A DNA stretch of 38,783 bases from Crocosphaera sp. (GTDB lineage: Bacteria; Cyanobacteriota; Cyanobacteriia; Cyanobacteriales; Microcystaceae). Under the pieces are notes generated by a model. It was given only the letters and a program-made list of their open reading frames with translations, had not been told where the DNA came from and did no database searches. Positions 8,031-18,394 of this stretch are shown in pieces (position 1 is the stretch's first letter; each line of letters opens with the position of its first letter). The position numbers were made by a program, and so were the translations under genes. The stretch lies in the NCBI GenBank assembly GCA_030066295.1, contig JASJBX010000045.1, positions 1 through 38,783 of the forward strand, given 5' to 3'.

Positions 8031-8933
8031 ATGTCTAATCTAGAAATATTTAAACGAAAAATCGATACAGCAGAAGATTTGCAGTCTGTTGTTAAAACTA
8101 TGAAAGCGTTAGCTGCGGTTAGTATTCGTCAGTACGAAAAAGCAGTAACCTCTTTGGAAACTTATGATAAAACCCTAGAAATGGGGTTACATATTCTTCT
8201 AAAACGAGATCCTCAAGTCTTATTAAACCCCAGTAATTATCAAACAGGAAAACAACAATTAGGGGTAGTTATTTTTGGTTCTGATCAGGGAATGTGTGGT
8301 CAATTTAATGAAAGAATTTCTAACTATACTCTGGAACACATTGAGACTTTAAACGTTTCTAAAAATGACTTAACACTGTTAACAATTGGCTTAAGATTAG
8401 CAGATCGTTTAGAAAATTTAGACTATAATAGTGAAGCAATTTTAACAGTTCCTAGTTCCATTGAAGGAATTACTAATACTATTCAAGAAACCGTTTTAAT
8501 TCTAGAACAATGGCGACAACAAAAAGGAATTAATAAAATTATTGTCTTTCATAATGATTTTATTTCTGGATCGACTTATTATCCTCGTTATGTGCAGATT
8601 TTTCCCTTAAATTTAGAAAGACTACAAAACCTCAAACAAAAACCCTGGAACTCTCGAACCTTACCTAATTTTACCATGCCATCGGCTCAATTAGCCTCTG
8701 CTTTATTTAAACAGCATTTCTTTGTTTCATTGTATCGTGCTTGTGCTGAATCCTTGGCCAGTGAAAATGCCAGTCGTCTCGCGTCGATGCAAGTAGCAGA
8801 AAAAAATATTAAAGAACGATTAATGGAATTAAAAAATGAATTTCAACATCAACGACAAACCAGTATCACTGAAGAATTATTAGATATTGTATCAGGATTT
8901 GAAGCCTTAGCTCAAGAAGTCGACAAGAGTTAA
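8031..8933 (+). CDS. N-type (alternate) F-ATPase gamma subunit
   Basis: The central-stalk gamma subunit of an F1 ATPase. The N-terminal helix contains KRKIDTAEDLQSVVKTMKAL, and the opposing C-terminal helix has SENASRLASMQVAEKNIKE, as in AtpG. The Rossmann-like middle has GSDQGMCGQFNE, equivalent to TSDRGLCG in housekeeping AtpG. The style (MKALAAVSIRQYEKA, short 300-residue form) fits the N-ATPase lineage, which often pumps Na+, rather than the photosynthetic cyanobacterial gamma. The ATG at 8031 matches the family start; an upstream TTG at 8013 adds six unrelated residues. The beta gene follows after 53 bp. No alpha, epsilon, a, b or c genes flank the pair. Confidence 0.87.
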   Translation: MSNLEIFKRKIDTAEDLQSVVKTMKALAAVSIRQYEKAVTSLETYDKTLEMGLHILLKRDPQVLLNPSNYQTGKQQLGVVIFGSDQGMCGQFNERISNYTLEHIETLNVSKNDLTLLTIGLRLADRLENLDYNSEAILTVPSSIEGITNTIQETVLILEQWRQQKGINKIIVFHNDFISGSTYYPRYVQIFPLNLERLQNLKQKPWNSRTLPNFTMPSAQLASALFKQHFFVSLYRACAESLASENASRLASMQVAEKNIKERLMELKNEFQHQRQTSITEELLDIVSGFEALAQEVDKS

Positions 8934-8959
8934 GCGTTTATCTTTTTGTTAGACTATAA

Positions 8960-10390
<1,431 letters not shown>

Positions 10391-10533
10391 AGTACCTTGG
10401 GGTTGGTTGGATAATAAAGGGTTAAGTTTTGTAAAAAATTCTGACGGATTGGCGAGAACCCCTTAGAATCTGAAACAACAAGCATAATAATCAGCAATTT
10501 TAAATTATAGTAAACTGAGATTACAACGTATTG

Positions 10534-10974
10534 ATGATGACCCAACCCTTGATCCTCTCCCCTCGCTATCGTTTAGATGATGAAATAACCTGGTTAGAAG
10601 GAATTGATCCTTCACGACGTTATTGGTTAGCGGTTAATGGCGATCGCCAGTCAAGAGTCGTTGTTCCCGGGTTGTGTGTGAGTTCGAGTCAAGAATTAAA
10701 AGATGCTATTTTAGAATTTCGTGGGTTACAACCGCAAGAAACAATGGTGATCAAGCGTCCCTTTGGCAAATTAACCATCCATTGTGTGAATGTTAACTGT
10801 TATGCTATTGAGGGAAGGGTGAAATCCGCCTTGACTTGGCATCTCTTCGATAAGGAAACCCTAGAAAGCTTATTGTTAACCAGCCATCCTGAGTGGGTTC
10901 CCTCTCAAAGAGACATAGAACTAGGTCGGAAACTGTTAGAATTAGCCTTTGAACAGCCCGCCTATGCGGTTTAA
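10534..10974 (+). CDS. Conserved cyanobacterial protein of unknown function
   Basis: I do not recognise a named domain. The protein is 146 residues, soluble, with no signal peptide. It has an N-terminal ITWLEGIDPSRRYWLAVNGD segment and a middle that looks like beta strands (TMVIKRPFGKLTIHCVNVNC). The C-terminal half is helical (ALTWHLFDKETLESLLLT, ELGRKLLELAF). A TTG precedes two consecutive ATG codons (10534 and 10537) and either could be the start. It converges on the OCP-CTD-like gene: the two stop codons overlap inside a shared TTAA at 10971-10974, leaving no room for a separate terminator. Confidence 0.7.
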   Translation: MMTQPLILSPRYRLDDEITWLEGIDPSRRYWLAVNGDRQSRVVVPGLCVSSSQELKDAILEFRGLQPQETMVIKRPFGKLTIHCVNVNCYAIEGRVKSALTWHLFDKETLESLLLTSHPEWVPSQRDIELGRKLLELAFEQPAYAV

Positions 10975-11372
10975 CGCTTCAATTTTACTAATTCTTCTAA
11001 AGACGCTAACAGTTTTACCTCAACTGAAACAATTTCTTTTTCACGGTTAAGAATAAATATCCAGGCTACATTAACAGTAAATAAGGGGGTCGTAACTTTA
11101 CCTTTAATTTTAGCGTGAATGTGGCCGGTTTCTGTTGTTTCTAAGGCTTCTTGAAAGGGAAAAAGGGTCATCCCCTTTGCTTCTTGTTGTAAATAACTAG
11201 CAATGGCCGCTTGTCCGGTTATGGGAGACTCAAAAGGAGGGGTTAAAGTCCCATCCATAGCGAATAAAGTAGCTGTTGCTGAAAAGTTTTCCTCATTTAA
11301 GGTTTCAAAATATTGTCTAATAACGGGTTCCGTTAGATTAAGGGGCGTTACCTTTTGGGATGATCCTATCAT
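10971..11372 (-). CDS. OCP C-terminal-domain homologue (NTF2-like, CTDH type)
   Basis: This single NTF2-like domain follows the C-terminal domain of the orange carotenoid protein closely: VIRQYFETLN (OCP NYMDNLN region with the carotenoid-contact Tyr), ATLFAMDGTLTPPFESPI (OCP SLFAEDGALQPPFQKPI), AKIKGKVTTP, NVAWIFILN (OCP NIAWRFLLN with the contact Trp) and LLASLEELVKL at the end. Such stand-alone homologues (CTDHs) bind and transfer carotenoids or quench singlet oxygen. The first OCP tryptophan (TPWF) is Leu here, about four residues around the GMNI loop are missing, and there is no cysteine, so it is not the Cys-containing CTDH form. Length (133) is typical. It could instead bind another ligand. 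No helical-carotenoid-protein partner is in the window. Confidence 0.75.
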   Translation of the reverse strand: MIGSSQKVTPLNLTEPVIRQYFETLNEENFSATATLFAMDGTLTPPFESPITGQAAIASYLQQEAKGMTLFPFQEALETTETGHIHAKIKGKVTTPLFTVNVAWIFILNREKEIVSVEVKLLASLEELVKLKR

Positions 11373-11474
11373 ATTTATGTCAAAATAGTTTAGAAAGCTT
11401 CAGTTTACACTATAACGTCAATAACTTTTTAATGATTAAGCGTACACTAAATCCTGACGGTTGACTTAATTGAT

Positions 11475-13700
11475 ATGACTCTTTATTGTCTTAACCCTGC
11501 TTGTCCTTCTCCTAAGAATCCTAACACACATCAATATTGTCAAGGATGTGGTCAAGAACTATTGTACACCACACAAGATTATTTATTCCGCGATCGCTAC
11601 CATGTTAAGCAAGTCTTAGGAGAGGGAAACTTTGGTCGAACTTATTTAGTTGAAGATCAAAATTTTTCTAATAGAAAACGAGTTCTAAAAAAATTTATTG
11701 CTAATTTTCAAGGACAAGGGTTAGAAACAGCTAAAGAATTATTTAAGCGAGAAGCTAAGATATTAGATACGTTAAAACACGAGCAAATTCCTGCTATTTA
11801 TGATCATTTTGAAGACAAGAATTATCTCTATTTAGTGGAAGAATATATTGATGGAGAAGACTTGATTAAAGAATTTAATCGAGAAGGACAATTTAATGAA
11901 GAAAAAATACAATCTTTATTAAAAGAGTTATTACCTGTTTTAGATTATCTCCATCAAAGAAACTTATTGCATCGAGATATTAAACCCGATAATATTATGC
12001 GTCGTCGTTATGATGGCAAATTAATGTTAATTGATTTCGGAGGGGTTAAGGAGGTTTCTAAGACTCGTGGAACCTTAATTTATACACCTGGTTATGCTGC
12101 TATAGAACAAATGACAGGACACCCTCAACCAGCAAGCGATATTTATAGTTTAGGGGTGACTTGTATTCGTTTGTTAACAGGATATTTCCCAGATAATAAT
12201 GACGAAAATGATCCAATTTATGATAGTAGTCAAGCTATTTGGTTATGGCAAGAATATTTAGGAAAACAAGGGATAAAAGTTAGTGAAAAATTGGGTTTTG
12301 TTTTAAATAAAATGTTAGAAAATTTAGCTCAAAATCGTTATAAGAATGTTCAGGAAATATTAGAAGACTTAAAAGAGTCACCTACTCATATCCAAGCTTT
12401 AGAAACAGCTACTCATTTATCTAAAACTGAAACAAAAATAGCGAATCAAACCACTTTACTTAGTTTAATGAGAAAACAAAAAAATTTAGTTTTTACCATC
12501 TGTTTTAGTAGTGGTATTATGGTAGCTTGGTTAGTCAAATATTTTTTATATTCATCATCTTCTAACCTAGTATTTTTTTCAAAGATACTAGACTATTTAG
12601 CCTTATTAAGTATTTTTATAGTATTAGTATCTCTAGGAAGTTTTATAATTTTACTCATTAAGAATAAAAAGAAACAAACAACCATTATTACTGCAACTTC
12701 TTTACAACCTTCTTCCATGAATCAAAAAGTATCTTCATCCCATTACTCTGTCACAACGCCTCAGATACAGCAACCTTCTGCTAATATTTCAAATACTCAA
12801 AAAACAACTCCCACAAAGAAATCCAAGAAAAAAATAATTAGTTCTATTAAAGATTTTAATTTTGAAGTTATCACAGTTAATAATCAAGGCAAAATAACTG
12901 GCAAGAAAACAAGAAAAAATAAATATTTTACAGTAGATTTAGGACAAAATATTTACTTAGAAATGGTTATTATTCCAGGGGGTGATTTTTTCATGGGAAC
13001 TCCCGTCAAAGAGGGACGCGATCGCTCACAAGAAAGACCACAACATCAAGTTAATTTATCCTCTTTTTGTATGAGCAAATACCCCATTACTCAAGCACAA
13101 TGGGTAATCATTATGGGCAATAATCCTTCGGAATTTAAAAATGAAAATAAACCCGTAGATACCGTATCATTTTATGATAGTTTGGAATTTTGTATAAGGT
13201 TATCGGAAGAAGTTGGTCTTGACTTTAATTTACCCAGTGAAGCACAATGGGAATATGCTTGTCGAAGTATTATTAATCCCAGTCAATATAGACAGCTAGA
13301 TGGGATAGAAATTTATCCCCCGTTTCATTTTGGGGATACTATTACCCACATATTAGCTAATTATAATAGTACCCGTACTTATCGACAAGAAACTATCGGA
13401 ATGTATCAACAACAAACCACCGAAGTTGGTTCTTTTTCTGCCAATAATTTTGGGTTATATGATCTCCATGGAAATGTCTGGGAATGGTGTGCTGATGATT
13501 GGCACGAAACTTATGAAAATGCCCCAAAAGATGGTACAATCTGGCTAGATGGATACGACCAACATTCTCCTATGCGTGGCGGATCTTGGGCGGCTTTTCC
13601 CTTTTATTGTCGTTGTGGAACTCGCAGTAAGGTTCAACGCAATAGTTGCAGTCATTATAATGGATTTAGGGTTGTCTATAACTTCAAAAAAAACACTTAA
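11475..13700 (+). CDS. Zinc-ribbon Ser/Thr protein kinase fused to an FGE/C-type-lectin domain
   Basis: A 741-residue multidomain signalling protein. Residues 5-25 have four cysteines (5, 10, 22, 25) of a zinc ribbon. The kinase runs from about 43 to 310: glycine loop GEGNFG (49-54), catalytic loop HRDIKPDN from His166, a DFG motif at 187-189 and an ATP-site lysine near 72. Two membrane helices follow (about 338-356 and 365-395), then a Ser/Thr/Lys-rich linker. Residues about 490-736 are an FGE-sulfatase (SUMF1-like) C-type-lectin fold: MVIIPGGDFFMG, PSEAQWEYACR, LYDLHGNVWEWCADDW and RGGSW near 701-705. The last 35 residues resemble a DGR variable region. The kinase is probably cytoplasmic and the lectin-like end a sensor or binding module, on the same side if both helices span. 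No reverse transcriptase is nearby. Confidence 0.9.
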   Translation: MTLYCLNPACPSPKNPNTHQYCQGCGQELLYTTQDYLFRDRYHVKQVLGEGNFGRTYLVEDQNFSNRKRVLKKFIANFQGQGLETAKELFKREAKILDTLKHEQIPAIYDHFEDKNYLYLVEEYIDGEDLIKEFNREGQFNEEKIQSLLKELLPVLDYLHQRNLLHRDIKPDNIMRRRYDGKLMLIDFGGVKEVSKTRGTLIYTPGYAAIEQMTGHPQPASDIYSLGVTCIRLLTGYFPDNNDENDPIYDSSQAIWLWQEYLGKQGIKVSEKLGFVLNKMLENLAQNRYKNVQEILEDLKESPTHIQALETATHLSKTETKIANQTTLLSLMRKQKNLVFTICFSSGIMVAWLVKYFLYSSSSNLVFFSKILDYLALLSIFIVLVSLGSFIILLIKNKKKQTTIITATSLQPSSMNQKVSSSHYSVTTPQIQQPSANISNTQKTTPTKKSKKKIISSIKDFNFEVITVNNQGKITGKKTRKNKYFTVDLGQNIYLEMVIIPGGDFFMGTPVKEGRDRSQERPQHQVNLSSFCMSKYPITQAQWVIIMGNNPSEFKNENKPVDTVSFYDSLEFCIRLSEEVGLDFNLPSEAQWEYACRSIINPSQYRQLDGIEIYPPFHFGDTITHILANYNSTRTYRQETIGMYQQQTTEVGSFSANNFGLYDLHGNVWEWCADDWHETYENAPKDGTIWLDGYDQHSPMRGGSWAAFPFYCRCGTRSKVQRNSCSHYNGFRVVYNFKKNT
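13578..13676 (+). other. Candidate DGR variable region at the 3' end of the kinase-FGE gene
   Basis: From the GGSW codons to GFRVV the sequence alternates fixed FGE-family codons with positions occupied by A, F, Y, C, T, S, V, H and N. Fifteen of these codons (residues 707, 708, 710, 711, 714, 716, 718, 720 and 723-729) all have the form NNT or NNC, as expected if an AAT/AAC template were randomised at adenines. Position at the extreme 3' end of a C-type-lectin-fold gene is also typical. No template repeat or reverse transcriptase is seen within the window. Confidence 0.45.
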
Positions 13701-13759
13701 ATATATACTAACCTGGGTTTTTAGGCTGTAATCAATAGTCAAATAAATACAAGATAATC

Positions 13760-15460
13760 ATGGATAATCAAGACTTATATAAAACATTAATTCGACTCGA
13801 TGGAAAAGGGTATAAAGCCTATAAAGATATTAAAGGAAACTATCAATTTCCTAAATTTGAATTAATTTTTGAACATATTCAAGGTGATCCCTTTGCTTCT
13901 CCTAGTAAACTTATTATAAAAATTGCCCATGAAGTTGCTAGATTCCCCTCTGATTTATATAAAAATGAAAGTCGAAAAATTGCTTTAGAAGACTATTTAA
14001 TTCGTCAATTTGGTCAGGTATGTCAACAAGTCAGTCATCATCGAGGAAGTGGAAAAAGTGGGTCAATTAGTATTATTAAAATTGGTCAAGAAATCTTAAA
14101 ACGAACAGCAGCAAATATAAAAAAAAATGAGATAGAGATTCGCTTTTCTGTCGGACTTCCTGCAAGGGGACGCACTATTTTAGGTCATCAAGCAGCACAA
14201 ATGTTATGCGAAGATATTCCTGATATTCTTGAGCAATCATTACTATATCAAGCATTAGATTCTCAGGCCATTCAAAAACAAGTTGAAACCGCCGAAGATG
14301 CAGACTGGATACGTCAAAATCTCCTTAACCATAACCTAGTTGCTTTTATCGCTAATGGGTCTATTTTACCCCGTAAAAGTGGGGTTGATCCTCGTCCTTT
14401 AGAAAAAGATGTTATCCCATTTCAATCTCCAAAATCATTAGAAATTACCTTAGAAACTCCCAATAAAGGATTAATAAAAGGGTTAGGTATTCCCCAAGGA
14501 ATCACCTTAATTGTTGGAGGAGGTTATCATGGAAAATCTACCTTATTAAAAGCCATAGAATTAGGAATTTATAATCATATTCCTGGTGATGGGAGAGAAT
14601 TTGTAATTAGTGATGCTTCGGCGGTAAAAATTCGTGCAGAAGACGGTAGAAGTATTGTCGGTGTTGATATTTCCCCCTTTATTAATCAATTGCCACAACA
14701 ACGATCAACTCATAGTTTTACCACAACCAATGCAAGTGGAAGTACCTCCCAAGCAGCTAATATTATCGAAGCATTAGAAGCAGAAACTAACGTTTTATTA
14801 GTGGATGAAGATACCGCAGCAACCAACTTTATGATCCGCGATCGCAGAATGCAACAATTAATCGCCAAAAATAAAGAACCCATCACCCCATTTATCGATA
14901 AAATCAAACAATTATATACAGATTATAAGGTATCAACCATATTAGTAATGGGAGGAAGTGGAGACTATTTTGATGTGGCAGATCAAGTGATTGCAATGGA
15001 TAATTTTCAACCTTATAATGTCACTGAAAAAGCAAAAAAAATTGCTCAAGAAAAACCCAATGAACGTATCATTGAAGGAGGAAATCAGTTTGGTAAGATA
15101 ACACCCAGAATACCCATATCTAACAGTATTGATCCCAGTCGAGGTAAACGAGACGTTAAGGTTAAAGTTCGAGACGTGGATCAAGTGGTTTTTGGAACAG
15201 AAGATATTGATTTAACAGCCATTGAACAATTAATTGAACCGGGACAGTTGCGGGCAATTTCTGCTGCTATTATTTACGCTAAACAACATTATATGAATCA
15301 GAACAATGGGTTACCTAATATTTTAGATAAAGTGATGGAAGATATTGATAATGAAGGGTTAGATATTTTAAGTAGATTTCCTCAAGGGGATTTTGTTTTA
15401 TTTCGTCGCTTTGAATTAGCTGCTGCCATTAATCGTTTGCGATCGCTAAAAGTTCAATAA
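13760..15460 (+). CDS. ABC-class P-loop ATPase (COG3044 / PF09818 type)
   Basis: A 566-residue cytoplasmic ATPase of the predicted ABC class, not a transporter subunit. The N-terminal domain (about 1-230) carries the family's LIRLDGKGYKAYKDIKG block, the FSVGLPARGRTILG strand-loop and an FIANGSILPRKSG segment. Walker A GGGYHGKST is near residue 252, and the Walker B-like VLLVDEDTAATNFMIRD follows with acidic residues. No membrane segments. The C-terminal part (about 450-566) includes GKRDVKVKVRD and an LRAISAAIIYA helix. The family occurs in bacteria and eukaryotes, and a trypanosome relative is tied to RNA processing, but the bacterial substrate is unknown. It starts 59 bp after the kinase-FGE gene on the same strand, so co-transcription is possible. 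Confidence 0.85.
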   Translation: MDNQDLYKTLIRLDGKGYKAYKDIKGNYQFPKFELIFEHIQGDPFASPSKLIIKIAHEVARFPSDLYKNESRKIALEDYLIRQFGQVCQQVSHHRGSGKSGSISIIKIGQEILKRTAANIKKNEIEIRFSVGLPARGRTILGHQAAQMLCEDIPDILEQSLLYQALDSQAIQKQVETAEDADWIRQNLLNHNLVAFIANGSILPRKSGVDPRPLEKDVIPFQSPKSLEITLETPNKGLIKGLGIPQGITLIVGGGYHGKSTLLKAIELGIYNHIPGDGREFVISDASAVKIRAEDGRSIVGVDISPFINQLPQQRSTHSFTTTNASGSTSQAANIIEALEAETNVLLVDEDTAATNFMIRDRRMQQLIAKNKEPITPFIDKIKQLYTDYKVSTILVMGGSGDYFDVADQVIAMDNFQPYNVTEKAKKIAQEKPNERIIEGGNQFGKITPRIPISNSIDPSRGKRDVKVKVRDVDQVVFGTEDIDLTAIEQLIEPGQLRAISAAIIYAKQHYMNQNNGLPNILDKVMEDIDNEGLDILSRFPQGDFVLFRRFELAAAINRLRSLKVQ

Positions 15461-15474
15461 TTTATATCTCTATC

Positions 15475-16002
15475 TTAAACTGATTTTTGGTTTAATTTTT
15501 CTTTTCCCCCAAGCAAAAACAACCAGACAACAACAATTAACCAATGAATGATCACAGAAGTCCAAATAGATCCCGTTATTTTATAGCTAATGGTACAAGC
15601 AATTCCCAATAATGCAGCAAAAAAAAGAAAAATGGGTTGTGAAAATAACCCTTTCCCTGGAGGATAGAAAAATTTAGCATTCAAAGGATGATAAACAATA
15701 AACAAAATGAGACTTAATATTGCCCACAATAACCATTGAATATTATTGATAGTTTTTAACGGATGGGGTAACAGAAGAACCCGAAAAATTAATTCTTCGA
15801 TTAAAGCTGGCATAATGAATAATTGAAGAACTTGCCAAAATTTCCAAGCTGAAAATTTAGTCAATTTCCATTGCAAGAAACCTGTTTTAAACCCTATAGG
15901 CAAAACAATTAAGCCATAACTCAATAAAACTCCCAAACTCAGATAGCAATCTTGGAACGAAATAGGAGATAAAAAAGCATCAATAAGTCGAGTTAATTCC
16001 AT
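15475..16002 (-). CDS. CPBP-family intramembrane glutamic endopeptidase (CAAX/Abi-type)
   Basis: A 175-residue membrane protein with several hydrophobic segments. The catalytic signature is present: PALIEELIFRVLLL gives the EExxxR motif, VYHPLN supplies the first histidine and SVIIHWLIVV the second. Family members cleave prenylated or other membrane substrates within the bilayer; in bacteria they are linked to bacteriocin self-immunity or protein maturation. It lies 21 bp downstream of the WD40 gene on the same strand, so the two probably share a transcript. The substrate is unknown. Confidence 0.85.
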   Translation of the reverse strand: MELTRLIDAFLSPISFQDCYLSLGVLLSYGLIVLPIGFKTGFLQWKLTKFSAWKFWQVLQLFIMPALIEELIFRVLLLPHPLKTINNIQWLLWAILSLILFIVYHPLNAKFFYPPGKGLFSQPIFLFFAALLGIACTISYKITGSIWTSVIIHWLIVVVWLFLLGGKEKLNQKSV

Positions 16003-16023
16003 CCTATCCTCTTCTAAAAATGA

Positions 16024-17058
16024 TTATGGTTGCAATTGCCAAACCTTAACCATTTTATCCTCTGCACCACTATATAGATACTTGCCATCGGGACTAAAAG
16101 CAAGGGATAACACCCATCCCTGATGACCCTGTAAGGTGGTTATTTTACGCCCTGTGGCTAGATCAAATAACATAATGGTTCCCTCCTTATTAGCTGTGGC
16201 AACGGTACGATTATCAGGGGAAATGGCAATGGTATTAATATCTAGTCTAGGCCCTTTTATAGAGCGAATTTCTCGTAAGGTTGTTAAATCCCAACTTTTA
16301 ACAAAATTGCGGACAGCGGCCACTAATGTTGTCCCATTATTACTAATTTTTAAATCATTAATAAATCCAGGTTGTTGCGGGGATGTATTTAATAATTCAA
16401 AGGTGGTTGCATCCCAAAACTTCAACGTGCGATCGCTGCCTATTGCACCGGTAATAAACATCATCCCGTCTGGGGTATATTGTACGCTGGTGGTCGGCCC
16501 GATATTGGCCCCAATGGTTTGAATGAGTTCCCCCGACTCAAGATCCCAGATGCGTATAGTGCGATCATCTCCACTCACACTAACAATATTTTCACCATTG
16601 GGACTAATGGTAACGTCACTGACTCTTCCTGTATGTTCTCTCAGAAAACTTAATTTTTTCCCATCAGATAACCTTAAGATCATTACAGTTTCATCATCAG
16701 CAACCACAACAATATCTTGTTCTAAATTAGTAGCAATAGAAGAATAATTATTAACTAAAACCGCTTTACTATAGAGGGTTTCTTGGGCTTCTAAATCAAT
16801 GGCAGTGAGTAAACCGTCTCCTGTTCCTACTAATAATAAATTTCCGTCGGGAGTAACTGCGATAGATTTGACCACACCATTAAACCCCTGTACATCCGTA
16901 ACGTTCATATTAGCTTGGGTCAGATATTGTTTAGGTTGAAACGGAGTAACTTGCGCTAATGTTTTAGACCCAATGACGGAATAACTCAAGGTTAAACTTA
17001 CACTAATACCAGTTAAAACAGTAGATAATAATTTCAGATCATTAGCTTGTCTTTTCAT
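16024..17058 (-). CDS. Exported WD40-repeat beta-propeller protein
   Basis: 344 residues. Residues about 1-36 form a secretion signal (basic start, hydrophobic core, cleavage near LAQ). The remainder is one beta propeller with about seven WD40 blades, for example VSVSGDDRTIRIWDLESGEL, GSDRTLKFWD, TIMLFDLATGR and a closing SGAEDKMVKVWQLQ. WD40 propellers are protein-interaction scaffolds without catalysis. A periplasmic location is inferred from the signal peptide. It is followed 21 bp later by the CPBP protease and preceded by the amine oxidase with an 88-bp spacer, so this block may be one minus-strand operon. The partner is unknown. Confidence 0.88.
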   Translation of the reverse strand: MKRQANDLKLLSTVLTGISVSLTLSYSVIGSKTLAQVTPFQPKQYLTQANMNVTDVQGFNGVVKSIAVTPDGNLLLVGTGDGLLTAIDLEAQETLYSKAVLVNNYSSIATNLEQDIVVVADDETVMILRLSDGKKLSFLREHTGRVSDVTISPNGENIVSVSGDDRTIRIWDLESGELIQTIGANIGPTTSVQYTPDGMMFITGAIGSDRTLKFWDATTFELLNTSPQQPGFINDLKISNNGTTLVAAVRNFVKSWDLTTLREIRSIKGPRLDINTIAISPDNRTVATANKEGTIMLFDLATGRKITTLQGHQGWVLSLAFSPDGKYLYSGAEDKMVKVWQLQP

Positions 17059-17146
17059 GATTTATCGAAATTTAGTTATTAATTTCCACTAATATCGTAG
17101 GTTACAAAACTTTTCTCCGAAAAACAAGGAAGCAGTTGACAAATAG

Positions 17147-18376
17147 TTAACTGGCATAATTATAGTAATGGATTTCTTGTGCTGCTCTAATTCCCGATTC
17201 TAAGGCACCTTGTAGCCAACCTCTAATAACAGAAGTATGATCTCCTGCAAAATGGATTCTTCCTTCTCTTTGTTTGAGTTCATTAAAAAAGATTTCTTCT
17301 TGTGCTTCAGTGGGGTAGGCCCACCCTGCTTTTGCCCAAGGATCATTATTCCATGAATAACTAATATGTTTCAGATTAGTTAAAGGATAATTTTTGACTT
17401 TTGGGAGAACCTCTGACCATTCCTCTATTAAAGTAGGAATTTGTTGTTCTGAGTTTAAAGCATCCATTGCTAAAGAATATTCACCCTTTTTATAGGAGTG
17501 TAAAATTCCTGTTTTATGATTATTATCCCAATTGGTATGCCATAATTCTTCTGAACGATCTAAAAACAGTCCCCAACCATTTAAGCCGTCTTGTTCCCAA
17601 AAACGTTCGGGGAATTCGACAAATATTCTTGTAGCGGGACGATAATTATAGTTTCCAGAACTAGCCATTTGTTTTGCACAAGAGAGTGAAGGGTTAAATT
17701 TAATTTTCCCTAAAAGCGTTAAGGGAACTGTGCAAATAACTCGCTGTCCTGTATGCACTTTTCCTGATTGACAAATTACTTTCACCTCAGAATTATCTTG
17801 TCTAATATCAGTAACTCCATCCCCTAGATAAATGTTATCTTGTAATCCACTAGCAAAAGCTTTCGGTAACGTATCGGTTCCTTGGGCAAATTTCTGCCAA
17901 GTATTTAATGTTGTTGGTGAATTAGAATCAACTAACTCATCAAGGGTTGCTAAGGTTTTTTTACCTTCTTGAACTCTCAGATAACGTCCCTCTGTGGGAT
18001 AAAAAGGGGTAAGAGTTAAACCAAAATGTTTAGCATAAGTAAGGGTGAGATTATGATCAGGTTGAATTCTCGCTGCACCTGCTTCCACAAAAGTTGCACC
18101 CCTAAAATGATTTCGTAGTGTTAATACTCTTCCTCCGATACGTTCACGACCTTCTAAAATGGTTACATGATGACCAACAGCCTTTAATTCGTAGGCCGCT
18201 ACTAAGCCAGATAGTCCGGCTCCCACAATAATTATTTTTTGCTTTGGTAAACCTGGTTCTAATCCTCTGGGAGTGATTGGGGTTTGAGCTTTAACTTGGC
18301 TAACTTTGTTATAAAGCGTGGTCGTTGCCAACATTAAAGCACTTCGTAATAAAAAGTTGCGTCGATGAATTTTCAT
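17147..18376 (-). CDS. Tat-exported flavin amine oxidase (L-amino-acid or monoamine oxidase type)
   Basis: A 409-residue flavoprotein. The N-terminus has a twin-arginine signal: HRRNFLLR followed by a hydrophobic stretch and a VKA cleavage site at about 30. The FAD-binding Rossmann motif is IIIVGAGLSGLVAAYELKAV with the acidic end at LEGRERIGGR, and the GG doublet motif follows. The C-terminal substrate/FAD cap has RIHFAGDHTSVIRGWLQGALESG. This family oxidises L-amino acids or amines to imino products, ammonia and H2O2. Tat export implies folded, cofactor-loaded transport to periplasm or lumen. It starts 18 bp after the EamA transporter stop, so the two are very probably co-transcribed. The substrate is not decided. 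Confidence 0.88.
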   Translation of the reverse strand: MKIHRRNFLLRSALMLATTTLYNKVSQVKAQTPITPRGLEPGLPKQKIIIVGAGLSGLVAAYELKAVGHHVTILEGRERIGGRVLTLRNHFRGATFVEAGAARIQPDHNLTLTYAKHFGLTLTPFYPTEGRYLRVQEGKKTLATLDELVDSNSPTTLNTWQKFAQGTDTLPKAFASGLQDNIYLGDGVTDIRQDNSEVKVICQSGKVHTGQRVICTVPLTLLGKIKFNPSLSCAKQMASSGNYNYRPATRIFVEFPERFWEQDGLNGWGLFLDRSEELWHTNWDNNHKTGILHSYKKGEYSLAMDALNSEQQIPTLIEEWSEVLPKVKNYPLTNLKHISYSWNNDPWAKAGWAYPTEAQEEIFFNELKQREGRIHFAGDHTSVIRGWLQGALESGIRAAQEIHYYNYAS

Positions 18377-18394
18377 AGATAATACCTGTTAAAA

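Noticed and set aside
11475-13700. Catalytic formylglycine-generating enzyme
   Set aside because: The C-terminal domain has the FGE/C-type-lectin scaffold, but I cannot see the paired active-site cysteines in the right context, and fusion to a kinase suggests a binding role.
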